Below are positions 36,682 to 49,909 of a stretch of 64,000 nt of DNA, piece after piece; position 1 is the stretch's first letter, and the number at the start of each line of letters is the position of its first letter. The notes below the pieces were generated by a model. It made no database searches. It saw only the letters and a list, made by a program, of their open reading frames with translations, and was not told the origin of the DNA. The position numbers and the translations under genes are program-made. This DNA comes from Oenanthe sinensis (lineage: Eukaryota; Streptophyta; Magnoliopsida; Apiales; Apiaceae): contig CM053794.1 of assembly GCA_028671895.1 (NCBI GenBank), positions 43,912,501 to 43,976,500 on the forward strand, written 5' to 3'.

Positions 36682-37846
36682 GTTCCTTTTTTTTCTTGAG
36701 AAACAACAACTATATATTAATAAACGTACAATTCGATGTTGTTTTGCAATGAAATATTGTGACAACTTGTAAATGGGCGAACATTTTATAGACACTGTGA
36801 TAGTATAAATGCTGGGAGCTAGCTGGAGAATGGTTTAAATGAACAATGGATATCATATCTAATGCACTTCACATGATACACGGCCACTTCCTGAATTAAG
36901 GTTTCACATGTTCTAGTGAGTCTCTTCTGCCTTGAATCCATATTTATTCTACTACAGTTTCCATATTCAAGTATTGTAAATGTAGCAGTCAGTGCACACC
37001 AGGAAGAGTTTGACCGCCTAGTAAATGCTAGTACTCGATTTTTTGCAATTTAATGTCGCAATATAATATTTCTATACCTCAGTTCCTGATCAAAATTTAA
37101 ATTTTTTATAAAAATGATTTGTCATGACATCGATCCCCCCAAATAATATTTTAACAAATAGTTGTTTATCGGGTGCCGTGGTGAAAGATCTGAAATCAAA
37201 TTATTATTTTAAAATAACTTGATTTACTGACATATAATCTACCATATATGTGATTTGTTCGACCAAATTTGACTTGTCTTGTTAACTTTATACTCAAAAG
37301 AACGAACAAACAAACAATTGCTGATAATTGTAAATATTTTTTTTTCTATTTTACAAATCTTAAAGTTATTATAGTTGAATGCATGAAAATTAGACCGTTG
37401 GGCCATGGAGGAAGATCTTGGTTCGAAGATGGGGTCAAGTTGAAGTCATGACTACCATAAACGTGAAGACAACGGCATTTGAGACTTCAATTCCTTTTTG
37501 TCTTTTTATGTCACGACCCACTAATAATAGGTATTTTATTATTGTCTTATTAAGTTATAACTATATTGTTAATTTTTTTTTTTTTGACATTTGAAATTTT
37601 GAACCAAGTTCACTCTAGGGTTGAAATGTTAGCCTTTATATCCATGCACTTTACAATATTCAAACGATGAATGTATTATTTAATTTATGAAAGAAAGATT
37701 TCAAAAAATTTGCTAAAGAATAATGAAAGGTCCGGAGACAGCAAGATATACTGAAGTCACGTTCAACCTCAGTAATACAAAAATAATTATTTTCTAATAA
37801 TTAATTTTCTTGAAAAGTTAAATATATTTTTAAAATTATACATTCC

Positions 37847-37848
<2 letters not shown>

Positions 37849-37927
<79 letters not shown>
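37849..37927. repeat. (AT)39 microsatellite
   Basis: About 78 bases of uninterrupted AT dinucleotide. It is a perfect self-complementary tract and likely to vary in length between individuals. Confidence 0.97.
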
Positions 37928-37930
<3 letters not shown>

Positions 37931-39529
37931 CGCATCAGTTAATTATAAGTTTGAGTTGTAAATAAACAAATTCGACTTCCTGAATTTTTTTATTGTGAAA
38001 ATTAGTCTTTGACAATCAGCAATTATACCTCCATGTTTTTTTATAGCGCATAGATGAAAATCCTAAAAATATTCTTCTAAATGTGGATAGAGTAACGTAA
38101 TCTCTTGAATTTACATAAAAAATTTAAAATTAATTTATTTTGTTATAAAAATTACGGACAAATAATTCTGAGAGCGATAAGAACGCTTTTATTATAAACC
38201 AGTCCATATTGAACGCAAAAAATTTGGTTTGATAACAAAAACCTCTATTAAAAAGTTCAAAATAATATACAAAAACCAGGAGTACTATACTGCTTATATA
38301 ATATCTGTGGTTAAAATTCTTCATTTCTTCCTGTGGCCGAACATAAACCATGTAAATTGTAATCCAGTCCTGAATATAACAGTAGAATAGATACATTGGA
38401 CTTTATGTTATATAATCAAAGAGCATTCGTATATATAAATAACCGTATCGATATATCTTTCACTGCGCAAGTAGATATTAAATTATGAGAGATTACTGAT
38501 TAGTCATTAATAAGCTGTAAAGTAAGCTTGTTTTGTCGTATAAAAATAAATCTACTTTATTCCGAATCTTCTTAAAATAAGATTCCACTTAATTACTTCT
38601 TTTGATGCCAAGAGAAAAATAAACTAAAACTTCAGGTCATGGTAGTTAGGTTTGCTTTAATCGCTGCAGATTTAATTATATAAAAATGGTTTATATGCAG
38701 TTCAGGCCATTACCTTGAGCTATGAAAACTGGGGGCGTATCTGACCAGCTCTTTTAAAAAAATAATTTAATTTTACAATTATTGATAATATATTGTCCTT
38801 TTACGTTATCGGAAAGATTGTACATTAAATCCTACTAAAGTATTCAAATTAAATTTATAAATCTATTTTACGTTAATTAAAAGCGACGCTAGCTAGCAAA
38901 GTAACAAGTAATCGAATGCGTTATCCATTTGCTCCACTTTAGATGAAGCAGAAAAGCAAAAGTTGGTTACCTCTCTCATTCTGCACACACACAAATAACA
39001 CATTATTCATAGTGGAGTATATAATTAAGAAAGACGAGATGTTAGTATCTTTCATTAATCTAAGTGCTGGTGCAGATATCTTTTATTCTTAAACTCTACA
39101 ATGTGAAAAATGGCAATGGCAAGGATTCGTAAAGCAAATACCAGGTTTCGTCGATCTAGAAAGTTAAAATTAGTACTACTGGTGCCTGGCCATGGTGGTT
39201 ATATTTTATTTTAATACAGGAAATTGGGTTTTTAAACGGATTGGAAACGTAAATTAATTGACTGCAAATAATTTAAAGTATTACTTTAAAGTATTACTAA
39301 TTTAAAGTGCCTGGTGAATATCTTGTATTCAAACTCTCAAATTTGTGTGATGTATGTGTGTAGTGTATATAGGATTACGCATGAAAGTACGCTATGTGCG
39401 CGTTTATTAAATTAAAATAAAAGTAATTTTTGGAAGAACAAAAAATATATAATAAATTAAATTGAAAATAATAATATATTAAACATAACATGTATTCAAT
39501 AAATATAAGTTAGTATTTTTTTACACTGT

Positions 39530-39874
39530 ACTCCCAAGTTTTTTGTTGAAGAAGATAAAGGAAAGGAAGAGAAGAGAAAAGAAGAGAAACAAAAAAAAAT
39601 TCATTAACATGCTCCAAGTTTTTTTTGAAGATGGGAGAAAATTTTGAAAAAATAAAATATGGAGAGAACTTTTTAAAAAATATGTGAAATCTTCTTTTCC
39701 AATCATCCCATTTTAAGAAAGAAAATTTTAGAGAGAATTTTTTTTAAAATTTTCTCTTTCAATCTTTTCTCTTCTCCACCCAAGAAACTCGAGAGCACAA
39801 CCTAAAAATAAACTTTCAAATTTTTTTTTTCCGTTCTCTTCTCTTCCCTTCCCTTATAATTTTAACTCGGGAGC
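39530..39874. mobile_element. Palindromic MITE-like element
   Basis: ACTCCCAAGTT followed by a GGAAAGGAAGAGAAGAGAA tract on the left mirrors AACTCGGGAGC preceded by TTCTCTTCCCTTCCC on the right. Internal copies of the ends, CTCCAAGTTTTTTTTGAAG (39611) and ACTCGAGAGCAC (39788), suggest a folded or doubled structure. It has no coding capacity. The superfamily is not certain. Confidence 0.5.
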
Positions 39875-41494
39875 ATAGTCTTAGTCCCTTTTAGTTTTCA
39901 CCGTAATTGCAACTAAATGTGACGGAAATAGTATACATATTAATAAGAAATAATCCATTTAGTTAATTATCATTTCAATTCGGTTTGTTTGTACACACCG
40001 TAATATTATTGTTTTTAATAGTGATATCAGACTCAGAGTGTTTGACATGTGCAATATTTTACATGCAGAAGCACATGAAAAAGATATAGTGACAATATTA
40101 TAATGTTATATCTTAAACATATAATATTTCTGGCATATTCTATTATCCTATACTATCCCCACTATCACCAGTTCACCACCACCCAGGCCTCGACCATTGT
40201 ATATTTATAAGCTTTGGTTTCTTAATCTTTTCTTATTCACCTTCTGCCAGAACTCAGGAGTTGAGGCACTTTAGACTTTATATTTGTAGCTTCAAAATAG
40301 TTATAATTAAATGATATATGTAAGTCATATAGAACATTAGTAAATTATTATTTTACAATAATATGTTAATTCGGAGCTAAAACGTTTAAGATTTTTTTTA
40401 ACGATAAGGCCAGAAAATTATATTGAGATACACATGCAAAGTAGTACTAGTAACGTGTGTGTGTGTGTGTTTGTGATATAATATTCGAAAGAAATTTGCT
40501 AAGTCTCCCTCAACACAAATAATATTAGATTATATATATGGACCTAACTCCTAACAAGTATCAGTAGTACTAGAGCATAAGGTTTGAAGTTGGACATATG
40601 TGTGCATATGCTGTCTTTTATCTTGACAAGTTGGGTTTGCCTTTGAATCATTGTTCTTCTTTATTATTAGTTATTTATTTATACTACATAAAAAAACCAA
40701 CAATATTTATCACTAATTATACTACTAATATTTATTGATTATAGCAAGTTATCAGCCTAATTATTGAAGCTCTGCTTTGTCTTTGCACAATACAACTCCA
40801 ACTGGTACTTCCACTTATGAACAGGTTACTGTTCATCCCTCTCATCAATTTTTTCTTGTCTTTTAACTTGATAATTAATATTTATCCACAGTATGTACGT
40901 GTTTCTGTGCGCGCCATATTAGTACATGTATGTACGTGTGTTTTTCTGCAAGTAAATTTGTATTTCCAAGTTGATCCAAAAAAAGGTCAGTATACTTTTA
41001 GGTAATTATGAGTCTATAATATAATTTGATTGTATAATAATGTAGTTACTATATATAGACCAAATCTTTGCTATGTCAACTTATAGCATATTACCAATCC
41101 TTCAAGTAAATTGAATATATATGATTTGTTGTTCATGAATTAGCTTTCTTCTAAATTTAATAGACCAGGTAGCTGCAAAATGGTGAAAGATGTTTGATTT
41201 GTTTTCTAAGTACCAGAGCTACAAGGCTGTTATTAATGGGGTGGTGTTATAAAGTTATAATAAGCATCTTCTTTTTTGGAAACCGAATATAATCATCATG
41301 GTCCAGGTATCAACGTGTTTTATCAGAGCTTCACTATAGACTTGATATAAAACTACCCTCTCCGCCTCTTCAGGAATCTCAAGTAACATAAAATTTCGAG
41401 TTTGATCAGATTATGTTCTTCCATCTGTGTTGCCATGGAATGTTTGCGATGATAGTAATTGTTTGATTGTGTTTTTATGAATTGAAACAATAGT

Positions 41495-44251
41495 ATGGCA
41501 TCTCCGTCAACTCAATTCGCCACGACGAGGAGGATGGGAATATATGATACACTCCACCAGATTAGCATGTGGGAGGACATGTTGGGAGGCGGTGTTATTA
41601 GTCCAGATATGTGTACATCTACGAATTTAAAAGAAGACGCAAGGCTGATTCATAAGGTAGATTTTTTTTTTCTTGGGCTATGATTTATGGCTTTTAATCA
41701 TTGTGTTGCTACTGATATTCAGTTTATGTTCTTTAGCCTGAGTATACTTCTCAGGAATCACTAGGCCCTTCATCAGATAATCAAGCAGCAAAAATATTAT
41801 CTGAAAAGGTAACTGTGTAGCTCCATCAGTTTAGTCTTCCTAAACATTGTAATCTGCAGCCTTTGAATATTCGTACTGAGTAGGTTATTCGGTAGCAATA
41901 GACTATCGGCAGAACTAGAGATGTATAAACTAAATCATGTGGTATTATTTATTTATTTATATTTTTTTGATACTAGAAGTTGTAATATGTGCTACATTTT
42001 GAATAATCGAATTGCAGTTGCAAAGGCGGCTAGCACAAAATCGTGAAGCTGCACGTAAAAGTCGTTTAAGAAAAAAGGTAAACCAAGAGGAAAAACCTGC
42101 AACTTTGTAATATGAAAGGTATCTTTGAATCACTTGACTTGATTGTACTAATTTCTGCTTTTACAGGCTTATGTTCAACAATTAGAAACAATCCCTCTAA
42201 AATTGGCCCAACTGGAACAGGATCTTGATAGAACTAGACAGCAGGTGAGGTTTTTATTGACTTCTATATATCAGTATCCTTTTACTTCTATGGATCAGGC
42301 CAATCTGTTATGAGATGACGAATCAGGAAGTTTTATTTACAGGGTGTGTATACAGGGGGTGCTCTGAATATGGGCAATGCTGGATTTTCTGGTACAATGA
42401 ATTCAGGTACTGCATTTTAATGTGCTTAGTCACTTTATCTATCTTTCAATTATTTTTTCATTTTCGAATCCTCTTCATATATGCCATAATTTTGTAGTTA
42501 GTCTTTTCTGTCATGATTTATGAGATGGTTCAACAGTATTTGTAGACTAACATTTGTTCAACTGAAGATGTATTCAAAGTTCAAACTATATTCCGAGGAT
42601 GTTCACTATTATCTCTAGGCTATAAAGATATGATATGATTTCTTTAATCGAAGATACCTTATGTTTATGTTTTACGTCTTTTATATTTTCCATGTATATG
42701 TAGATGCAGGACTTGTCACGTTTGGTATGGAATATGAGCTCTGGCTAGAAGAACAAGAAAAGATGAACTGTGAACTTAAAAATATGTTGCAAGCCCACAT
42801 AAGTGATGCACAACTCCGTATGTATGTTGAGAGTGGCTTAAACCACTATGCTGATCTTTTCCGAATGAAAGCAGATGCTGCAAAGGGTAATGTCTTTTAT
42901 CTAATGTCTGGCATGTGGAGAACAACAGTGGAGCGAATCTTCCTCTGGATTGGAGGATTTCGTCCATCTGAGATTCTAAAAGTAAGTCGATGGGATTGCT
43001 TTGCTTATAAGTAGGGAAAAAATTAGCATTTTATTTATTTGTTTTATTAGATTAAACTCAATATCTATGTTGTCCATGAGATTACGTACAACCATATGCT
43101 TATGCGTTTGTGGTAACAAAACTTTAATTTAAAAGGGTTCTGAAAAACATGACAACTTTCTCAAAATTTGGTCAATTGTGGCGATGTTTATATGTACTTA
43201 GTCTTTTTATGAGATCAACAAGTGTGTATATGAAATTGTTAAGTTATAAAATAGCCCTGCATTTTGGAATAAGGTTCTTCAGATAAAGATTTTATCTTTT
43301 TTTTTTTGTTTTTTACTTTCTTGTGGTACCATTTGTGAAAATGTTATTTTTAATTATGTTTTGCAAGTAATATTTTACCTTACCCGGTATGGGTTGGTCA
43401 TTCGAATTCCAAGGAAGCACATAGCGCAATCGTCAAATGGAAATGCTTACATAATTTTTCTTTTGTAGATTATCAATCCCCAACTTGAACCATTGACTGA
43501 GCAGCAGCTTGCAAGTGTTAGTAGTCTGCGCCACTCATGTCAGCAAGCAGAGGATGCACTCTCACAAGGAATGGAAAAACTTCAACAGACCCTGACCCAA
43601 TGTGTTACTGATAGTACTTCAGGTTTAGCAAATTACAGTTGTCAGATGATTACCGCCATGGAGAGGTTGGACTCGTTAGAGAGCTTCATGATACAGGTAA
43701 GTGTATCACTTATCTTTCTCAACTTCTGTACCGTGTGTTATAATGTTTCTTAGACTCTGATCAGTCATAATTTTATTCCTTTATGTTGCTTTTAGACTTT
43801 AACTGGTGGAAGAATTAAAAATTCATATCTGAAATTTAGTTAAAAATAAGTAGCATGCGTTCCAGGTTTGCCACATGAATTCATAATTTTGTATGTCCAT
43901 ATGCTCATTTAGTACCTTAAACAGATTAAGAAAACTATCAAAATGCATTATGAATCTGAATTGCTTGGTAAAGTTAACAAATCTCTGAGGGATTTTTTTT
44001 CAGAAAGATCTTGTAATGCACAGTTTCTTTTGTCCCGAAATTGTTTATATAATGGATTTCTGTTGCCAACTAAAACAATGCTCCAAATATGTAAACAGGC
44101 AGATCATCTTCGCCAGCAAACTCTGCAGCAAATGTTTCACATCTTAACTATTCCCCAAGCAGCTAGAGGGCTGGTTGCTTTTGGAGAATACTTTCAGCGT
44201 CTTCGTACTTTAAGTTCACTTTGGGATGCTCGATTTCATCAACAAACTTAG
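41495..44251 (+). CDS. TGA-type bZIP transcription factor (TGA1/TGA7-like)
   Basis: This is a nuclear activator of 364 residues that binds TGACG (as-1) elements and, in the TGA group, partners NPR1-type co-regulators in defence. Exons: 41495-41656, 41737-41808, 42018-42077, 42167-42244, 42343-42406, 42704-42981, 43469-43696, 44099-44251. The N terminus has RRMGIYDTLHQISMWED. The basic region is QRRLAQNREAARKSRLRKK (about residues 80-98), followed by the zipper AYVQQLE...L...L. The DOG1/TGA domain holds MEYELWLEEQ, LFRMKADAAK, FYLMSGMWRTTVERIFLWIGG, SCQQAEDALSQGMEKLQ and ADHLRQQTLQQM, ending YFQRLRTLSSLWDAR. The position that is Cys260 in Arabidopsis TGA1 is Ser here (LASVSSLRHSC), while the second cysteine is kept. 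ATG 41495 starts the conserved N terminus. Confidence 0.95.
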
Positions 44252-45244
44252 TTTCGAAACACCATGTACGTTTGCCTGCCATGTATTACTTCTAAGCTAA
44301 AAAATAACTTTTGTTGTATGGATTACTATCGATTCTCTTGGCAGTTTTAGCCTAATCAGCTCTCGGATTTGATAATTGTATATATGTGTGAGCAATAAAA
44401 CTGAGCATGTGTATGAGCCTAGGTGATTGAGTCAAGTTGTTTCTTGATCGTTCATTTTCTGATATCAATCACCCTCCTGTTTGATTCACAAATTTGATTG
44501 GAAAAATGCAAAGCTCATACTTAAGTCAAACCAAACCAAACATATTCAATAAATACTACTAAAAAAACTGCACCACTCTGCTAGTGCCGACCTTTCGGGA
44601 TTTAAATTGAATGAGTATTCTTAAGCTAGCCTTTACTATATCAATAATAAATACTTGTTAAATTTGGAGAAACATGACTATATTTTTTGATTTTTGTAGT
44701 GTTGTATCCAAGCAAGGGGAGGGTTCAAAATTAAATTTAGGCAATATGAACCCTCATGTAATAAAATTATTTATATTAAACAAGCTTCAATGATATAAGA
44801 CAATCTCACTAGCCAACTTTAAGTGCCAATTATGATGCAACTGAACAAGTGACGTAAAAGTAGAAATGAGTCACCAGGCAATATAAATACAAACAGAAGA
44901 AAGGCATCAAAGATCTGACAGCTACCACTGTTCATATTCAAAGAACAATTCTTCAGGCATATTTGATTAGCTAGCCTAATATTAGAGGCACTGATAAGAC
45001 TTCACATTAAATCTAACAAAATACACATTATTCTTGCAAAAATGAAAAATGAGATTCTGCATTCAGTATATATAGTTTAGCATAAAAAGTGTTGTAAAAT
45101 GAATGTGCAATCACAAAGCACCCAAGTAAAATTAAAGGCAAACGAGTATATGCAAATGCCAGCGACTTCCCTCACTTTGGGCCGTCACTGCTAAAGCCCT
45201 GGATGAGGATTACAAAGCTATCACTTGTAATGCGCTGGACTGCT
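44252..45244. other. Convergent spacer between TGA and TRAF zinc-finger genes
   Basis: The region contains the 3' UTRs of two converging genes. An AATAAA at 44394-44399, 140 bases after the TGA stop, is a plausible polyadenylation signal. No other feature is seen. Confidence 0.5.
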
Positions 45245-48200
45245 CTAACTTTTCCTCGCAATAAACATCGATCCCAATAGCACAGCAACTCCAGTTACTG
45301 CTATACTGTATATAAGGCGTTTCGGCGAGAACTCTGGGGGCGGTCTTCTTTGAGGACCATGTGCACTGCCAGTCCCCTGTGTGTCCCTGGCCAGATGCCA
45401 TTTGATTGCATTAAGCATAATTGTCACAAAATGTTACGGCAGTTAAATTGAGAACTAGACAGTCAACTGTGTGACAAACTTTAAAACTAGAAGGGCACAG
45501 CCTGGAGTCTCAAGTGCCTCTTTGCACTGTGAACTAGATTCCTCAGTACTTAATAGCATTTTCTTGCTAACGGAGTAATATTTTAATTAAACCTTGAAAT
45601 TAGACATAACTTTGTGGAAAGTGGTTTAGTTAAAGTTGCTAACAGAGTGAAACATGAGCATATGATAATGTGGCGGAAAATAACACATACTTTTTCAGCA
45701 AAACTGGTGGGCAAGGGGTTCAACTTTTTCAATGTATAAAACCATCATTTTATTGTGCATGAGAAGATTTAAGGTCCGCTGTGTATTTTCATTATACTTG
45801 GTTAAAAATATTCTGAGCCTATATTATATCTTCAATTTATCCAAGAAACACCGGCCCAGATGAGCAAAGTCAGCTATAATGGCTTGGTCCCAGTATGCAC
45901 CAGAACACATAAAGGAAAATATAATTTTTTATAGAAAATTAAATTCATGCTTATGGTTATGGTTCTCTGACACCAAGCCCCAAATCAACAAGAGTCAGCT
46001 ACATGACAGCAAAAGCCAAAAGGAGCTGTTTCTGGTGCTATCAATTGAGAGATTTTGTTCTGTATTATAATTAGATGATTTAAAATTTAATGCTTGTAAA
46101 AAATTAATCTTGTTACCTAGATGATTCTGCAGGAATGTTTGGAACACCATTGCATCTTCTTTCATGGTTAGCTCTTTCCCGAAGTCTAACATATCTGCTA
46201 CATAAGTTACACAACTCGGTCCGGTTCCCACATACTTCCTGATGTAAATAAATAAATATATCAGAAATTTGATGACTGCTACTTGCAGCTTCATTTTAAA
46301 AGCACAATAAATTACTACCTGATGCTCTAATAGATTAACTGCAGGCAATGGAAACTCACAGTAGTCACATTTCACAATTCTTTGCGGGCAATATTGACCT
46401 TTATGCTCACCTAAAATTTCACGTTCCATTGTCTCATTGCATAGTGAACAAGATATCTGCCCCAGAACAATAGTCAGTCAATCACTGATACAGAAAATTG
46501 TATTAACAACATAAGAAATTAGGCAATCGAAGTTTTCTCTATAATTTTTTAGAGCAATGTTGTACCGCAGTTATGGCATTATAATAGAAGTTCAGACCTG
46601 AATGACAACTAGAGGTTTAGGCCTAGTGCAAGTCTAAGCCTCAACTCATAAAGTGCATACAGACTCCCCAATACTGTGAGCTTGCGTAAGACACAAAAAT
46701 CTGAATTCTAACCCTTTTATGAAGACCAGCATATAATATATGCTCTTTTATGCATATACAAATTATGTCTTCCACATTATCAAAAATGTATTTTGTCTAA
46801 AGTAAAATCAAATAATTTTGGTTGATCAGTTCTGTGTCTACTTAATTAACTTATATAATGGTTGATACGCAAACCTTATCTGGTAATTAAATACAGCTAC
46901 TGATTTTGTGAACAAAGTCTTATTGTAATGATCTTTCCAAATATGAATTGACATTCTTTTACTTGCAACAAAACAGATGACGATTTTAAAAATTAACCAA
47001 AAAAGAAATGTACAAGCAAGAGAAAGAAACTAAGATATGGAACTATTCAATTGAAAAAAAAATGGGTCATGTTGTGATGATTTCAGCTTTACTAGAGGTT
47101 GACAGGGAGTTGGCAAAAAAATGCCTCCAGAACCAATGATGGCCCTACTAGCCATCAAATTGATAAAACATGTATGAACAAATCACTTTATATTTGTATG
47201 GGCAAACAAAACCTGTAATAGTGGGCAAAATCAGCAGATAATACGTACAGTTGCATGGGTGCCTAAGAAATGTTCTTCAATAAGTTTCCCAGGCACCATA
47301 TCGCCACAAACTTTGCATTTTACAAGATTCCGGGAGCAGTGAGCATAGTGCAAGTCAAGATTTGGAAAAGGTATTAATCTGTCACTGTCAACATATGAAA
47401 TCAAATTTATCAACTAGAAAATATAGCATCATGATGTCTACCAGGAGCGAATGTCAGCCAAATTTATAGCATTATAACATCTACTAGGAGGATGCAAACA
47501 AAATCAATTAGAAGCAAATCATTCAACATTGAGTAACAATTTTGATGGAAATGAAGGACCCTTTGAACAATGCTTACGTAATAACACTTTACGGAACAAG
47601 ACATTGAAATAAATTAAATTAGGATATAGGTCTCATGGATGTTCCTAGTAGCTCAAGAAAAAAATATTAAAAATAGAGCAGAAATTGAAATGTAGGTTAA
47701 GAAGAATAATATATGGAAACCGTCTTGTGGATACCTAGACTCGTTGTCACAATGCTCAACTAGACAGTTTTAGAGGGTCACCTACAGATGTTGACTTGAA
47801 AAGTGGTTTCCATAGAATGCAAACCTAACTATTATTATGTATATTATGAACCGTGTACCATAAACTAAATTTACTATAACCAACAAAATACTTTTTCATA
47901 CTTGAAATACAAGTATACATAGACGGAACAATGGGTATAAGAATATAATATATTCATTATGTTTCAATGTGATCGGAAAATTGAAAAGCATATGTACATG
48001 AACAATCATAAATCCAATGCGATTTGTTAGTGTTTTTTATATCTTAGAAATCTCTCATAAATATATGAGATTTTAAAGGATTTTCAGAAATCCTCGCAAA
48101 ATTGACCACTCTGCAAGATTCTCTTATGTCAGCCTCTGTGTAAAATTAAAATCTTAAAATCCATCATATCATTAATCCGTCAAAATATTTTACTATCCGA

Positions 48201-48322
48201 GTTGAATACACCCTAATATGTACTGTGTACACCCAATATAACTTGTATATAAGATTAAAAAAAAAATCAATATAAAAGTTTTACCAATGACTGCAAGTAC
48301 TTGTTGCCTGATCTTCTGCCAT
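45245..48322 (-). CDS. Small TRAF-type zinc-finger protein with C-terminal membrane anchor
   Basis: This is a 191-residue protein in five exons: 48322-48285, 47384-47249, 46456-46319, 46238-46117, 45386-45245. It is a string of Cys/His fingers: STCSHCDRLIPFPNLDLHYA with HC, KCKVCGDMVPGKLIEEHF, ISCSLCNETMEREILGEH, KCDYCEFPLPAVNLLEHQ and LCNLCSRYVRLRERANHERR. After a Pro-rich linker it ends with a single hydrophobic helix (RLIYSIAVTGVAVLLGSMFI) and a basic tail (ARKS), a tail-anchor arrangement. From memory it matches Arabidopsis At1g09920, also about 190 residues. Its biochemical role is not known to me. Such fingers usually mediate protein contacts, as in animal FLN29/XAF1. The start at 48322 gives the first CxxC finger; the acceptor of the last exon (45387/45386) is fixed by frame. 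Confidence 0.88.
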
Positions 48323-49909
48323 AATTAACAAGAATTGATGATTATACTCCACAACACTTTATTTGCTGCATTAATCACAAGTAAAGATCAATCAGATTCT
48401 TAAAAAAAAATATCAACACAAACCACTTATATATATATACTTAATTAAATAAAAGTAATCAAAAATCATATATTATTTTCGTTCAAGCTCCCGTACCTAC
48501 CACCAATCATAATATACACACGTATATGAATTATATGTATATATATATGTAAGAATGAAAAAGAAGTATATAGAACTGGAAGAATGTAAAACCTGCAATG
48601 GAAAGAAGATTCTTAGGTTGGATCGAATCTACGAGATTTATGTAAGAGGAGCTTCTGATCCTCTCACAAAACACAACAATATACAACTAGTCATTAGTTT
48701 GTTGTCGACTTGGATTTGGTTTCAAACTTTACAACACCAACTTTCGATTTATTATTTAATTTACAAAATTGTTTTGTTGTTCTAATTTAGCTGTATACTC
48801 CTAGTACTGTATTGATTACGCGAGTACGAGTGCGGAGAGATTATTGGGCCTGGAATGAAATCCTACTTTCAGCCCAAATTAATTTACAGCACCTTTTTTA
48901 TTTCAAAACTTTCAGCCCAAAGACACTATCATTAGTCTGTTAAGTTACTACAGTATTTTTCATACTGTATATTTGATTTTCTTTATTTCGTAGAATGATT
49001 TTTATTCCTAAAAATTTAATTATACGAGAAATTCTAGAGTTTTCAAAAAAATTTCTTAAAGAGTGGTACACTAACTAAAAACACTAGCTTGCTTATATAC
49101 CACATGCGATGCATGTGTTTTGTTTTTAATAATAATTTTATAATTAAAATTTTAAATTTTAAAAATTTATATTTATTCATTTTTAATATATTTTCTTCTA
49201 AATTAATATTAAGTTAATTGTTAATATTGATTGATAATCGAAAGTTAATCATTTTATTAACAAATAAATTTAAAAATATTATTAAGTTAATCTTTGTAGT
49301 CACGGGGGATCGAACATGAATCAATTAATTAAATAATTAATAATATTTAGAAATTTACATCATTACATCTGACAACCATTCCATATTATCTCTTCTATTC
49401 CAATTATATATAGGATATAATTTCTATGAAAATATTATTTTTAACCCTTGCTCATAATAATTTGATGTGGCTGGTAAGGTTAAAATTATCATATTTTTAA
49501 TTGATATTATTATTATTATTATTAAAGGAAGGGAGTAATGTACGATTCTCACAAATATAAAATTAATTTTATATTAATGTTATAAGTAAATAAATTAAAT
49601 TCAAGGTATTAGAACTAAATAAATATAAATATACAAAACACTAAATAAAATTCATAACAATATACATAATTAATAAAAGTAACAATAATAAAATATATAA
49701 AAGGGTCCTGGTATTGTTAGGACGAGTTACAAAACAATCGATTTTCCAACCGTTGGATGGAGTCTTCAACGATGAGATTAAAACAAAAAGTTTAAACACT
49801 CTTCGATAATAGATTTCAAATCATGCAATATATAGCTATAAAAACCCTATTTCCAAAACATAAGTTGTCATTAATATTCTTGTGCTGGAAAAGCATGCGG
49901 CACCGAAAG
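48323..49909. other. Spacer between TRAF zinc-finger gene and F-box relic
   Basis: This is the promoter side of the TRAF gene plus AT-rich DNA. TA-rich runs at 48429-48440 and 48535-48550 occur, and a TAT/ATT trinucleotide run lies at 49506-49524. A 76-codon frame at 48555-48785 has no recognisable motif. No gene is supported. Confidence 0.5.

Larger units (their letters stand above)
36682..41494. other. Long AT-rich intergenic region (EPF2-like promoter to TGA promoter)
   Basis: These 4.8 kb hold no convincing gene. The first kilobase is the likely EPF2-like promoter (minus strand). Then come the (AT)n microsatellite at 37849-37927, a palindromic MITE-like element at 39530-39874 and a GT-rich microsatellite near 40456-40472. 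The last kilobase is the presumed promoter and 5' leader of the TGA gene. Short open frames here are AT-rich noise without family motifs. Confidence 0.6.

Noticed and set aside
37385..37450. GGTTCGAA B-box-like sequence suggesting a tRNA or SINE
   Set aside because: No matching A box or acceptor stem is found upstream.
48555..48785. 76-codon frame starting MKKKYIELEECKTCNGKK
   Set aside because: A single CxxC is not enough for a zinc finger; composition after codon 40 is that of AT-rich spacer. No homologue is recalled.
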